From CBDUEV01 sp965366365 (GTDB taxonomy: Bacteria; Actinomycetota; Acidimicrobiia; Spongiisociales; JAENVV01), in the NCBI GenBank assembly GCA_965366365.1, contig CBDUEV010000001.1, forward strand, positions 62,001 through 126,000: a stretch of DNA of 64,000 bases, written 5' to 3'. Position numbers and translations under genes: made by a program. The notes beneath the pieces were generated by a model, which searched no databases, was not told the origin of the DNA, and was given only the letters and a program-made list of their open reading frames with translations. Of the stretch, positions 32,139 through 40,994 are shown piece after piece (within the stretch, counting starts at the first letter, position 1; each line of letters begins with the position of its first letter).

Positions 32139-33500
32139 GTGACCGATGAATCCCGCCTCCGTTTCCTCATCATCGGGGGAGGTCCCGCCGGGACGACCGC
32201 CGCGTCCATCGCCGCCGCGCTGGGAGCCGACGTCACTCTCGTCGAGAGCACCATCGTGGGCGGAGCGGCGCACCTGCTCGACTGCATCCCGTCGAAGACC
32301 ATGGTGGCGTCCTCCATCCGAAAGCGATCGATCCACGAGGCCGAGAAACTGGGGTTCGTAGTGGACCGCGGACACATGGACCTGGTGCGCCTCGCCGACC
32401 GGATCGACACCATTGCCACGGATATTTCCCGCCACTCGTCCGAGATCCTCGAATATCAGAATGTCCGTATCCTCGCCGGTCGCGGTCGGCTCACCGGACC
32501 GCACACGGCGGTGGCCACCACCGAGGACGGCGAGATCCCCATCGAATTCGACGCGGCGCTGATCTCGACCGGATCGGCGCCGCGGGTCCCCGACTGGGCG
32601 GAGGTGGACGGCGAACGAGTGCTCACCACTCGCCATGCCTACGATCTCGGCGAGGTGCCCGAACATGTCGTCGTGATCGGATCAGGCGTCACCGGCGTCG
32701 AATTCGTCAACATCTTCTCGTCGATGGGGTGCAAGGTGTCGCTCCTCGTCAGCCGCCAACAGGTCCTTCCGCACAGAGACCCGGAGGTGGCGGCCGCGAT
32801 CGAGGCCGACTTCCTCGAACGACAGGTCAGCCTTCTCAAGGGAGCCCGAGGAGTGGCCATCGAACGAACGTCGGACGGGGTCGTCGTCGTGGCTGAGGAC
32901 GGCAGGCGAGTGGCCGGGAGTCACGCCCTGCTCGCCATTGGATCAGTTCCGCTCAGCGAGGGGCTCGGCCTCGAGACGGCAGGCGTCGCCACCGACCACG
33001 GCTATGTGAAGGTCGACGAATACCAACGCTCATCCGTGCCCCACATCTACGCCGCAGGCGATGTCACCGGCCAGATGCCCCTCTCGTCGGTGGCGTCGAT
33101 GCAGGGCCGCAAGATCGCCCGTCACGCCATGGGCCTGCCGGTGCGGCCGCTCGACTACGACAAGGTCGCCCAGGCTGTGTTCACCGAACCGGAGATCGCC
33201 TCGGTCGGCCTGGAGGAGGCGCAGGTTGCCTCCGCCGGCCGCCGTATCCGCACCACCAAGGTGCCGTTCGCCGCCAACTCGAGGTCGGTGATCCAGGGCA
33301 ACACCCGTGGGTTCGTGAAAGTGTTCAGCGATCCAGCCACTCATGAGATCCTCGGCGGAACCATCGTGGGTCATCGGGCATCGGAACTGATCGGGATTCT
33401 CGCTCTGGCGGTCCAGGGAAGCCTCCGGGTCGACACGCTCTTCGAAACACTCATGGTGCACCCCAGCCTCAGTGAGAGCTTGACCGAAGCCGCGGACTGA
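32139..33500 (+). CDS. LpdA-like FAD flavoprotein lacking the full redox disulfide
   Basis: A 453-residue member of the pyridine-nucleotide disulfide oxidoreductase family: FAD motif 'IIGGGPAGTTAASIAAALGADV', NAD(P) motif 'VVIGSGVTGVEFVNIFSSMG', 'IYAAGDVTG' and the dimer-interface ending 'MVHPSLSESLTE'. Dihydrolipoamide dehydrogenases have a CxxxxC disulfide in 'GGTCLNVGCIPSK'. Here the segment reads 'GGAAHLLDCIPSK', with only the second Cys. That is like mycobacterial LpdA (a quinone reductase), so lipoamide chemistry is unlikely. GTG 32139 has AAGGAG at 5 nt. It probably follows the mutase in one transcript. Strong hairpins begin at its stop. Confidence 0.88.
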   Translation: MTDESRLRFLIIGGGPAGTTAASIAAALGADVTLVESTIVGGAAHLLDCIPSKTMVASSIRKRSIHEAEKLGFVVDRGHMDLVRLADRIDTIATDISRHSSEILEYQNVRILAGRGRLTGPHTAVATTEDGEIPIEFDAALISTGSAPRVPDWAEVDGERVLTTRHAYDLGEVPEHVVVIGSGVTGVEFVNIFSSMGCKVSLLVSRQQVLPHRDPEVAAAIEADFLERQVSLLKGARGVAIERTSDGVVVVAEDGRRVAGSHALLAIGSVPLSEGLGLETAGVATDHGYVKVDEYQRSSVPHIYAAGDVTGQMPLSSVASMQGRKIARHAMGLPVRPLDYDKVAQAVFTEPEIASVGLEEAQVASAGRRIRTTKVPFAANSRSVIQGNTRGFVKVFSDPATHEILGGTIVGHRASELIGILALAVQGSLRVDTLFETLMVHPSLSESLTEAAD

Positions 33501-33638
33501 GAGACACAGTCTCTCAGTCCGTTGCAGTATCTGGCGGAGCCAGATACTGCGCTGGCAGGCTCCTGGCGCAGAGATCCGTATCGGCCCTCTGGCGCAGAAA
33601 CGCCTGCGGCGTTTTTTGCAACCTGCCTGCAGGGCAGG
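33494..33638. terminator. Cluster of four hairpins between convergent genes
   Basis: Four inverted repeats in 145 bp: 33494-33505 with 33509-33520 (12 bp, including the flavoprotein stop codon); 33524-33535 with 33539-33550 (12 bp, 3-base loop); AAACGCC/GGCGTTT at 33598-33614 followed by T's to 33617; and CCTGCC/GGCAGG at 33622-33638. The third is a classical intrinsic terminator for the plus strand. A 10-bp direct repeat CTGGCGCAGA (33563 and 33589) lies between. It separates the flavoprotein gene from the convergent carboxylase operon. Confidence 0.8.
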
Positions 33639-33642
33639 CGTC

Positions 33643-35409
33643 CTAGCGGACGATGGCGATGATCTGGCCCGGGCTGACCGTATCGCCCGACCGCACACGC
33701 AATTCGACAACTTCGCCGGCGATGGGGGTCTTGACCTCGTTCTCCATCTTCATGGCTTCGAGCACGCAGATCGGGTCCCCGGCGTCCACCGAATCTCCCG
33801 CTTTCGTGTGCACCTTCACGATCGTCCCTTGCATGGGGGCCGTGAGTACACCGGGTTCTGCGCTGCCGCTGGGAGCGGCACGGTCGAGTTTGGGAGGTCG
33901 GCGCCGCGCCGTTCCCGGCCCGGCCGCCGTGGCCTGAGGTGCCTCGGGAGCCCAGAAGGTGACATCGAACCGTCGGCCCCCCACCTCGACGGTCATGGAG
34001 CGTTCCGTCCTGGCGACCTCTTCTGGCAACGTGCCCGCCGCCGCCGTGGACACACCCGACAGGTCGACCTCGTTCTCCATGAACTTCGTGTGATGCTCGG
34101 CTGCCAAGAACCCGGGGTGGTCGAGGACGACCTTGTGGGCCGGGATCGTGGTGGCGACGCCCGTGACGATGTACTCATCCAGAGCACGCCGACTCCTGGC
34201 GATCGCCTCCTGGCGCGTCCTTCCCCAGACGACCAGCTTGGCGATCAGATTGTCGTAATACTGAGTGATCCGGGTTCCGGGTTCCATCCAGCTGTCCACC
34301 CGGATCCCGAAACCGGCCGGCTCTCGATAGTCCACCACTTGTCCCGGTGATGGGAGGAAACCGTTGCCGGGATCTTCGGCGTTGATGCGGAATTCGATGG
34401 CGTGTCCTCGCCACTCCACGGCGTCGAACGAGACCGGGTCGCCGCCCGCCGTTCGCAGCTGCTCCTGAACGATATCGATTCCCGTCACCATCTCCGTGAC
34501 CGTGTGCTCGACCTGGAGTCGGGTGTTCATCTCCAGGAAATAGAGCTTTCCGTCCTCGTCGAGGAGGAACTCGATGGTGCCGGCGTTCCGATAGTCGCAC
34601 GCCTCCGCCACGGCCAGACCGGCCTTCGATATCTCCGCCCGCTGCGCGTCGCTCAGGCCGGCGGCGGGGCTCTCCTCGATCAGCTTCTGATGGCGGCGCT
34701 GTACCGAGCAGTCCCGCTCGCCGAGGAACCAACCCTTTCCCTCCGCATCGACGAAGATCTGTGCTTCGATGTGGCGGGGACGTTCGAGGTACTTCTCGAC
34801 GTATACCGCCGCGTTGCCGAAGTAGGCGTCGGCCTCCCGGCGGGCACCGTCGAAAGCTTCGCTCAGTTCCTGCTCGGCATTGACGACGCGTAGACCTTTG
34901 CCGCCGCCTCCATGGGCGGCCTTGATGGCCACCGGATAGCCGATCTCGGCGGCCACGGCTTTGGCCTCTTCTGCCGACCCGAGGGGATCCTGGGTTCCGG
35001 GAACGGCCTTGACACCTGCCTTGGCCACAGCCTGGCGAGAGGCGATCTTGTCGCCCATGATGCGAATGGCAGACGCCGGGGGACCGACCCAAAGGATCCC
35101 TGCGCCGATCACCGCCTCGGCGAAGTCGGCGTTCTCGGCGAGAAAGCCGTAGCCGGGATGAATGGCCTCGGCCTTCGACTCTTTCGCCACAGAAAGGATG
35201 CGATCGATGTTGAGGTACGACTCGGCGGCGGGTGCGCCACCGATGTTCCAAGCCTCGTCGGCCAGCTTGACGTGCAGAGCATCTCGGTCGAGTTCGCTGT
35301 AGACGGCGATGGTTCTCAGTCCCATCTCCTTGGCGGAGCGGATGACGCGGACGGCGATCTCGCCGCGGTTGGCGATCAGAACCGACTTCAGTCGGGTGGG
35401 TGTGCTCAC
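33643..35409 (-). CDS. Acyl-CoA carboxylase alpha subunit (biotin carboxylase + BCCP)
   Basis: A 588-residue biotin-dependent carboxylase subunit. The biotin carboxylase domain (residues 1-450) has 'LIANRGEIAVRVIR', the ATP-grasp Gly-rich 'KAAHGGGGKGLRVV', 'RDCSVQRRHQKLIEE' and 'FLEMNTRLQVEHTVTEMVTG'. A short linker leads to the C-terminal biotin carboxyl carrier domain with 'VLEAMKMENEV', whose Lys is biotinylated. It uses ATP and bicarbonate to charge biotin for transfer to acetyl- or propionyl-CoA. GTG 35409 overlaps the carboxyltransferase stop (GTGA). The divergent BirA gene supplies the biotin ligase. Confidence 0.96.
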   Translation of the reverse strand: MSTPTRLKSVLIANRGEIAVRVIRSAKEMGLRTIAVYSELDRDALHVKLADEAWNIGGAPAAESYLNIDRILSVAKESKAEAIHPGYGFLAENADFAEAVIGAGILWVGPPASAIRIMGDKIASRQAVAKAGVKAVPGTQDPLGSAEEAKAVAAEIGYPVAIKAAHGGGGKGLRVVNAEQELSEAFDGARREADAYFGNAAVYVEKYLERPRHIEAQIFVDAEGKGWFLGERDCSVQRRHQKLIEESPAAGLSDAQRAEISKAGLAVAEACDYRNAGTIEFLLDEDGKLYFLEMNTRLQVEHTVTEMVTGIDIVQEQLRTAGGDPVSFDAVEWRGHAIEFRINAEDPGNGFLPSPGQVVDYREPAGFGIRVDSWMEPGTRITQYYDNLIAKLVVWGRTRQEAIARSRRALDEYIVTGVATTIPAHKVVLDHPGFLAAEHHTKFMENEVDLSGVSTAAAGTLPEEVARTERSMTVEVGGRRFDVTFWAPEAPQATAAGPGTARRRPPKLDRAAPSGSAEPGVLTAPMQGTIVKVHTKAGDSVDAGDPICVLEAMKMENEVKTPIAGEVVELRVRSGDTVSPGQIIAIVR

Positions 35410-36956
35410 AGCGGTATGTTCCCGTGCTTTTTCGGCGGCATCGTCGAGCGCTTGTTTCGTAGCATGTCCATCGCTCGGATCAACCTGACTCGCGTCTCTC
35501 GTGGCTCGATCACGTCGTCGACCAGTCCCAGCTCCGCAGCACGATAAGGGTTGTTGAACCGATCCTCATAACTCTCGACCAACTCGGCCCGTTTGGCTTC
35601 CTCGTCTTCGGCGGCACCCAGTTCTCTCCGGAAGATGACGTTGACCGCGCCCTGGGCGCCCATCACGGCGATTTCGGCTGACGGCCACGCATAGACGAGG
35701 TCGGCGCCCACACCGCGGGCGTTCATGACCAGGTAGGCCCCTCCATACGCCTTGCGTGTGATCACTGTCACCCTCGGGACCGTTGCTTCGCAGTACGCGT
35801 AGAGCAGCTTGGCGCCGTGCCGAATGATGCCGCCGTGCTCCTGCTCCACACCGGGCAGGAATCCGGGCACATCGACGAAGGTGACCAGTGGGACGTTGAA
35901 GGCGTCGCAGAACCGGACGAAACGAGCAGCCTTCTCCGAAGCCGAGATGTCGAGGGTTCCCGCCAATGCGGACGGATCGTTGGCGACCACTCCGACGGTG
36001 TGGCCGTCGAGACGCCCGAAGCCGATGATGATGTTCGGAGCGAAAGACTCCTGGATCTCGAACAAGACGCCGTCGTCGAGGATGGTCTCGACCAGTTCGA
36101 CCATCGAGTACGGCTGATTGGGCGAGTCGGGAATGATGGCGTCGAGGGCATCGTCGATCCGGTCGGGCACGTCGACCGGGGAGAAGTAGGGGGGTACCTC
36201 CATGTTGTTTTGTGGGAGAAAGCTCAACAGGTACCGCACTTCCTCCATGGCGGCCTCACCTGATGCAGAGACCAGATGGGTCACGCCTGACTTGGTGGCA
36301 TGGGCGTGGGCACCACCCAGGTCCTCCATCGTCACATCCTCGCCGGTGACGGTCTTGATGACCTCAGGCCCGGTGATGAACAGGTGAGACGTGCCATCGA
36401 CCTGGAACACGAAGTCGGTCATCGCCGGTGAATAGACCGCCCCTCCTGCGCAAGGTCCCATGATCACCGAAATCTGGGGAATGACCCCCGAGGCCTGCAC
36501 ATTCCGATAGAAGATCCGCCCGTATCCGTCCAGGGAGGCGACACCTTCCTGAATGCGGGCGCCTCCCGAGTCCTTGAGTCCGACCACGGGCGCCCCGACC
36601 TCGAGAGCCATGTCCAACACCTTGCATATCTTCTCACTGACGGCTTTGCCGAGGCTTCCGCCGAAGACGGTGAAATCTTCGGCGAACACGAAGACGGTCC
36701 GCCCGTCGACGGTGCCGAAGCCAGTCACGACAGCGTCCCCTGGGGGCCGCTGCTTCTCTATCCCGTAGCCGGAGGCTTGGTGGCGGGCGAGCATGTCGAG
36801 TTCCTGGAAGGAGCCCTTGTCGAGCAGGAGGTCGATTCGCTCACGGGCCGTCAGCTTGCCTTGATCGTGCTGACGATCGACGGCGCGTTGGCTCCCGGCG
36901 TGCAGCGCCTCGTCTCGGAGTTTCCGAAGCTGCTCGATCCGTTCTTCTGTCCCCAC
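35406..36956 (-). CDS. Acyl-CoA carboxylase beta (carboxyltransferase) subunit
   Basis: A 516-residue crotonase-fold carboxyltransferase that moves the carboxyl group from biotin to an acyl-CoA. Typical segments: 'KLTARERIDLLLDKGSF', 'FAEDFTVFGGSLG', 'LKDSGGARIQEGV', 'MGPCAGGAVYSPAMTDF', 'VDVPGFLPGVEQEHGGII' and 'AVMGAQGAVNVIF'. In propionyl-specific PccB the residue after 'GGAY' is Asp; here it is Leu ('YGGAYLVMNARG'), so acetyl- or broader specificity is possible. GTG 36956 with GAGGGAG upstream is chosen; the frame is open to 37721 antisense to birA. First gene of the operon, divergent from birA. Confidence 0.94.
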   Translation of the reverse strand: MGTEERIEQLRKLRDEALHAGSQRAVDRQHDQGKLTARERIDLLLDKGSFQELDMLARHQASGYGIEKQRPPGDAVVTGFGTVDGRTVFVFAEDFTVFGGSLGKAVSEKICKVLDMALEVGAPVVGLKDSGGARIQEGVASLDGYGRIFYRNVQASGVIPQISVIMGPCAGGAVYSPAMTDFVFQVDGTSHLFITGPEVIKTVTGEDVTMEDLGGAHAHATKSGVTHLVSASGEAAMEEVRYLLSFLPQNNMEVPPYFSPVDVPDRIDDALDAIIPDSPNQPYSMVELVETILDDGVLFEIQESFAPNIIIGFGRLDGHTVGVVANDPSALAGTLDISASEKAARFVRFCDAFNVPLVTFVDVPGFLPGVEQEHGGIIRHGAKLLYAYCEATVPRVTVITRKAYGGAYLVMNARGVGADLVYAWPSAEIAVMGAQGAVNVIFRRELGAAEDEEAKRAELVESYEDRFNNPYRAAELGLVDDVIEPRETRVRLIRAMDMLRNKRSTMPPKKHGNIPL

Positions 36957-37031
36957 TGGAGCTCCCTCGTGCCGCCGGCTCGGGTTGTATCTAGAGTGAC
37001 CGACTGCCTCTTGGACTTCGGATTCACCGTA

Positions 37032-37739
37032 ATGGCTACACACTACGTTCTCCATCACCACTCGCGCACCCGCTCCACTCAGGATTCCGTCCGGAACCGC
37101 CTTCAGGACGACGGCGACACTCCGGTCGCGGTCTACACCGGCTCTCAAACGGCCGGCCGGGGTCGCCAGGGTGCCGCCTGGCTCAATGCCCCGCGGGGAC
37201 TCGCCGTCTCGGTGGGCTGGGTGACCTCCTGGCCCGTCGAGTTGCGGCCCCGACTCTCGCTGGTGGCCGGCTTGGCGGCGCGAGAGGTCGTGGGAGCGGC
37301 GGGAACCGTTGCCTTCCTGAAGTGGCCGAACGACGTCATGGTCGGACAGCCATCTCGGCTGTCCAAGGCCGGCGGGATACTCCTGGAAGCGTTCGACGAG
37401 ATCGTGGTGGTGGGTCTGGGCCTCAACCTGTGGTGGCCGGAGCCCCCTGGTGGCTACGGCGCCATTCTCGAACGGGATCCCGGGCCCGCTGCCCTCGAGC
37501 AGTATGCGCGACACTTCTCCGAGGCCCTGCTGAGGAGGGTCGCAGCCGGCCCCCAGCGATGGGGGCGTGATGAATATCAGGCGGCGTGCGTCACGCTCAA
37601 TGGCGAGGTCGAGTGGGAACCCGAGGGCCGGGGCAGGGCTGTTGGTATCGACGCGGCGGGTGGGCTGGTGGTCGACACCTCGGACGGCAGGCGCGTCCTG
37701 CGCTCGGGCGAGGTGCGCCACGTTCGTTCGTCCGGCTGA
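37032..37739 (+). CDS. birA: Biotin-[acetyl-CoA carboxylase] ligase BirA
   Basis: A 235-residue biotin protein ligase that activates biotin with ATP and attaches it to the carrier lysine. Motifs: 'TQTAGRGRQG'-type 'SQTAGRGRQGAAWL' (biotin and ATP loop), 'LKWPNDVMV', 'SKAGGILLEAF' and the C-terminal SH3-like cap ('GIDAAGGLVVDTSDG'). There is no N-terminal helix-turn-helix, so it is a class I (non-repressor) ligase. The ATG at 37032 gives the usual N-terminus; the frame is open further upstream over the carboxylase start. Divergent pairing with the carboxylase genes fits its job of biotinylating their product. Confidence 0.94.
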   Translation: MATHYVLHHHSRTRSTQDSVRNRLQDDGDTPVAVYTGSQTAGRGRQGAAWLNAPRGLAVSVGWVTSWPVELRPRLSLVAGLAAREVVGAAGTVAFLKWPNDVMVGQPSRLSKAGGILLEAFDEIVVVGLGLNLWWPEPPGGYGAILERDPGPAALEQYARHFSEALLRRVAAGPQRWGRDEYQAACVTLNGEVEWEPEGRGRAVGIDAAGGLVVDTSDGRRVLRSGEVRHVRSSG

Positions 37740-37821
37740 GACGACCAGCAGCTCGGATCGGCTCCTGCCGTTACGACCGCTACGCTGTCCTCCGCACCAT
37801 CGACATCGAGGAGGCCTGGCG

Positions 37822-38580
37822 ATGGCGGTCCTGGCTCATGAAGGCGAATACAACATCCTCTACCGCAGTTACGGATTGCCGGTGGGGAGCGCCTTCGCTG
37901 ACGGCTATCTCGCCCGCCCTGACCGGGTCGGCCGCTACCCCGTCGTCCTCGTGATTCCCGATATTCGCGGCGTCCGGTCGTTTGAAAAGGATGTGTGCCG
38001 TCGGCTCGCCCGGCACGGCTTCGCCGCCCTTGCCCTGGATCTCTACCGCGGAGCCGGGCCCGCCAGGTCGGCGACTCTCGATGAGGCGATCGGAGCATAC
38101 GGTTCGTTGCCGGATCGCCGGGCGCTCACCGACATCGACGAGGCGATCGCCTTCGTGCGCAACGCCGACGTCGACTGGGCGCTTCCCGACCCCGTGGGGT
38201 TGGTGGGTGTCGATGTGGGGGGTCGTTTTGCTCTCCTCTACGCCTCGGACCGGTCTTCCGTTGGAGCGGTGGTGGCTGTAGCGGCTCCTCTGGCCGGCGA
38301 CGAGGACCGGGAGTTCCAGGTCGAGTCGGTTCTCCCACGGCTCACTCAGCCTGTCCTCGGGCTCTACGGCGCCGAGGACGAGCTGGTGCCCCCTGCGGGC
38401 GTCGACGTCGCCAAGAGCCTCAATCCGGCGGGGAACTGGATCCTGTATGAGGGCACGCAACACGAATTCCTGAACACCGATTCGCCCGAGTATCACGCCG
38501 GAGCAGCCGCCGATGCGCACGTGCGCATGACCCGTTTCCTCCAACGCCACCTCGCTGCACCGGCACCGGCCGCATACTGA
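37822..38580 (+). CDS. Dienelactone-hydrolase-like protein with Asp at the nucleophile position
   Basis: A 252-residue alpha/beta hydrolase of the dienelactone hydrolase family: 'VVLVIPDIRGVRSFEKDVCRRLARHGFAALALDLY' at the N-terminus, the acid in 'LYGAEDELVP' and the His in 'EGTQHEFLN'. The nucleophile elbow, normally GxCxGG (or Ser), reads 'VGVDVGGRFAL', so Asp replaces Cys. Asp nucleophiles are normal in haloalkane dehalogenases and epoxide hydrolases but unusual for this family. The protein may have changed chemistry or be inactive. The ATG has GAGGAGG about 9 nt upstream. It follows birA by 82 bp. Confidence 0.85.
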   Translation: MAVLAHEGEYNILYRSYGLPVGSAFADGYLARPDRVGRYPVVLVIPDIRGVRSFEKDVCRRLARHGFAALALDLYRGAGPARSATLDEAIGAYGSLPDRRALTDIDEAIAFVRNADVDWALPDPVGLVGVDVGGRFALLYASDRSSVGAVVAVAAPLAGDEDREFQVESVLPRLTQPVLGLYGAEDELVPPAGVDVAKSLNPAGNWILYEGTQHEFLNTDSPEYHAGAAADAHVRMTRFLQRHLAAPAPAAY

Positions 38581-38624
38581 CATGCTGAGTGTGACCTGAT
38601 GACGGGGGGCCGGGGCCGAGGAAC

Positions 38625-39941
38625 ATGAATCTCGATTCAACTGCCGGGAAGTGGTTCAAACGGACCGTGCTGGCCGCGCTCGTCATCGCCAACCTGGCGG
38701 CCCTCTACACCGTCTACAAGATCGAAGACGTTCAGGAGGTGTTCAGGGAGAGCCTCGACACCGTGCCGATGGTGGAGGAAGTCCTGGACGCTCCTCCACC
38801 CGATCCGAAGGACCCGATCACCATGCTCATGCTGGGCAGTGATTCGCGAGAGAACCTGCCCGACGAGTGGCTGGACGACTTCGGTTACTTCGCCGGGCAA
38901 CGGGCCGACGTCATCATGCTCGTCCAGCTGGAACGTGAAACGGGCCAGGTCCAGATTCTCAGCATCCCGCGGGATCTGCGTGTCCAGATCGAGGGCTACG
39001 GACGCCAGAAGGTCAATGCCGCCTACGCCTTCGGCGGAGCTCCGCTCGTGGTCTCCACGGTGCGGGCCGCCACCGGCTTGCCGATTCACTATTACGTCGA
39101 GATCGATTTCGTGGGCTTCGCCGGTCTCGTCGACGAGGTGGGCGGCGTCGAGGTCGAATTCGAGCACCCAGCTCGAGACCTGAAGTCGGGACTGGCAGTC
39201 GATGCCGGCCTCCAGACGCTGGACGGTCGAATGGCCATCGCCTACGCGCGCTCCCGGAGCTATCAAGAGCAGCAGGACGGCCAATGGGTGCAGGTCGACG
39301 CCAACGATATCGGCAGGACGGGTCGCCAGCAGGAGCTGCTGCTGGCCATCCTCAAGAAGGTCAAGACGCCCAGCGCCATCGCCGACCCGAACAAGATCAT
39401 CCGGGCGCTCGGCGACTTCATGGATGTGGACCCACGCTTCCTCGACCTCGACTTCTTCGACCTTGCCCTCGACTTTCGGTCGCTGGACAGTCGCAATATC
39501 GATGCGGCCACTCTCCCCACCGAGTCCCAGCTGATCGAGTCCATCTGGTACGAGATACCGATCGAGCCCGATGCCACCAACATGCTGGCCGGGTTCGCCT
39601 CGTCGGCTACCTTTGCCGGTTCCGATGCGGACCCACCGACATCGCCCACCGTCACGACGGTTCCGCCGGTCGAGGCGGCTGACGTCACCATCGAGGTCAG
39701 GAACGGCAACGGTGAGCTCGGGGCCGCCTCGTCCATGGCCTCTCGCCTCGAAGAACTCGGTTTCGTCGTCGTCGCCGTCGGCGATGCCTCCAACTTCGAT
39801 CACCAGACCACTCAGATCATCGCCGGCGACCGTGACGACCTCGCCGGTTTCGTCTACGGTGAGCTCGGATTCGGCGAGGTCGTGGCCGGCAGTGTGCCCG
39901 ACGGCGCGGATGTTCTGGTCATCGTGGGTGCGGATGCCTGA
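38625..39941 (+). CDS. LytR-CpsA-Psr family protein with LytR_C domain
   Basis: A 438-residue membrane-anchored phosphotransferase that attaches glycopolymers to peptidoglycan. One N-terminal helix (residues 14-32) is followed by the LCP catalytic domain with 'LMLGSDSRE', 'DVIMLVQLE', 'LSIPRDLRVQIEGYGRQKVNAAYAFGG' (pyrophosphate-binding Arg residues) and 'DEVGGVEVEFEHP'. A Thr/Pro-rich linker leads to a LytR_C domain ('ADVTIEVRNGNGELGAASSMASRLEELGF'). The ATG has GAGGA 6 nt upstream. Neighbouring glycosyltransferase, epimerase and mannose-phosphate genes support a wall-polymer role. Confidence 0.94.
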   Translation: MNLDSTAGKWFKRTVLAALVIANLAALYTVYKIEDVQEVFRESLDTVPMVEEVLDAPPPDPKDPITMLMLGSDSRENLPDEWLDDFGYFAGQRADVIMLVQLERETGQVQILSIPRDLRVQIEGYGRQKVNAAYAFGGAPLVVSTVRAATGLPIHYYVEIDFVGFAGLVDEVGGVEVEFEHPARDLKSGLAVDAGLQTLDGRMAIAYARSRSYQEQQDGQWVQVDANDIGRTGRQQELLLAILKKVKTPSAIADPNKIIRALGDFMDVDPRFLDLDFFDLALDFRSLDSRNIDAATLPTESQLIESIWYEIPIEPDATNMLAGFASSATFAGSDADPPTSPTVTTVPPVEAADVTIEVRNGNGELGAASSMASRLEELGFVVVAVGDASNFDHQTTQIIAGDRDDLAGFVYGELGFGEVVAGSVPDGADVLVIVGADA

Positions 39942-40034
39942 TGGGCCGCCCATCGGTGGGGGTCACGGCCGCAGGGGAAGAGATGTCTTGGTCGATGTAG
40001 CTCGGCGGGATTCGTGTGGGAGGAAAGGTTGAGG

Positions 40035-40970
40035 ATGCGGCGGGCTGTTGTCACTGGGGGAGCGGGCTTCATAGGTTCACATCTCGTGGACCGTCTGGTC
40101 GACGAGGCTGTCGAGGTGCTCGTGATCGATGATCTAAGCACCGGTCACCTCGACCACCTCCGCTCTGCCCGTCTGCGAGGTCGGATCCAGTTTCACCAGC
40201 TCGACATCCGCGATCCGGACCTGGTGGTGGTGGCCGGTCGATTTCGACCCGACACCGTTTTTCATCTGGCCGCCCAGGCTTCGGTGCCTGCGTCGGTCGC
40301 CGCCCCGCTGCACGACGCCGACGTCAATGTGCTGGGCACCATCAACGTGATGGAGATGGCTCACAAGGTCGGCGTCGAGAGAGTCGTCTTCGCCTCCTCG
40401 GGCGGCGCGATGCACGGTGCAGGCAGCAAGCTGCCGGCGAAGGAGTCCCATGTGCCCCGCCCAGACTCGCCGTACGGGGTCTCCAAGCTGGCGGCGCTCC
40501 AGTACCTGGCCTACTACCGGCGGGCCGTCGGACTCGATTACGTGGCGCTGCTGCCTTCCAACGTCTACGGGCCTCGGCAGTCCTCCGATCAGGAGGGAGG
40601 CGTCGTCTCCATCTTCGCCGAGACTCTGCTGGCCGGGAAGGCGCCCACCATCTTCGGCGACGGCGAGCAAACCAGAGATTTCGTGTTCGTGGCGGATGTC
40701 GTGGACGCTTTCCTTCTGGCTGCACGCAAAGGCGGGGGCCGGGTGCTGCATGTCTCGACCGGACGCGAAACGTCGGTCAACTCTCTTTTCGAGGCCATGG
40801 GTGCGGCGGTCGGTACCCGAAAAGAACCGCGCTACGCCGCACCTCGGCCCGGAGAGATCGCCCGGAGCGTTCTCGACGCCTCCGCAGCACGACGTCACCT
40901 CGGGTGGGAGCCGTGGACCGCGCTGGCGGACGGGTTGGCGGCAACGGTGTCCTGGATGCGTCAGCGGTAG
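40035..40970 (+). CDS. NAD-dependent sugar epimerase, UDP-glucose 4-epimerase-like
   Basis: A 311-residue extended SDR: NAD motif 'VTGGAGFIGSHLVD' (residues 6-19), 'DDLSTGHLDHL', 'HLAAQASVPASV', the catalytic Ser region 'VFASSGGAMHG' and 'SPYGVSKLAA' (YxxxK). This arrangement is that of GalE/UDP-glucose 4-epimerases and related nucleotide-sugar epimerases; which sugar is used is unknown. The ATG at 40035 sits in GAGGATG with GGAGGAAAGG further upstream; GTG 40014 is less likely. Probably supplies sugars for the envelope polymers made by adjacent transferases. Confidence 0.9.
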   Translation: MRRAVVTGGAGFIGSHLVDRLVDEAVEVLVIDDLSTGHLDHLRSARLRGRIQFHQLDIRDPDLVVVAGRFRPDTVFHLAAQASVPASVAAPLHDADVNVLGTINVMEMAHKVGVERVVFASSGGAMHGAGSKLPAKESHVPRPDSPYGVSKLAALQYLAYYRRAVGLDYVALLPSNVYGPRQSSDQEGGVVSIFAETLLAGKAPTIFGDGEQTRDFVFVADVVDAFLLAARKGGGRVLHVSTGRETSVNSLFEAMGAAVGTRKEPRYAAPRPGEIARSVLDASAARRHLGWEPWTALADGLAATVSWMRQR

Positions 40971-40994
40971 CGCCCGTCCCTCGGGCGGGGTGGT

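Noticed and set aside
33575..33595. A fourth GCCGATAC element on the minus strand
   Set aside because: The octamer is present, but no CTAGTCA lies about 44 nt upstream; it falls within the terminator cluster between convergent genes and is probably chance.
35406..37721. 771-residue carboxyltransferase frame
   Set aside because: The upstream 255 codons are antisense to birA; GTG 36956 fits the family length.
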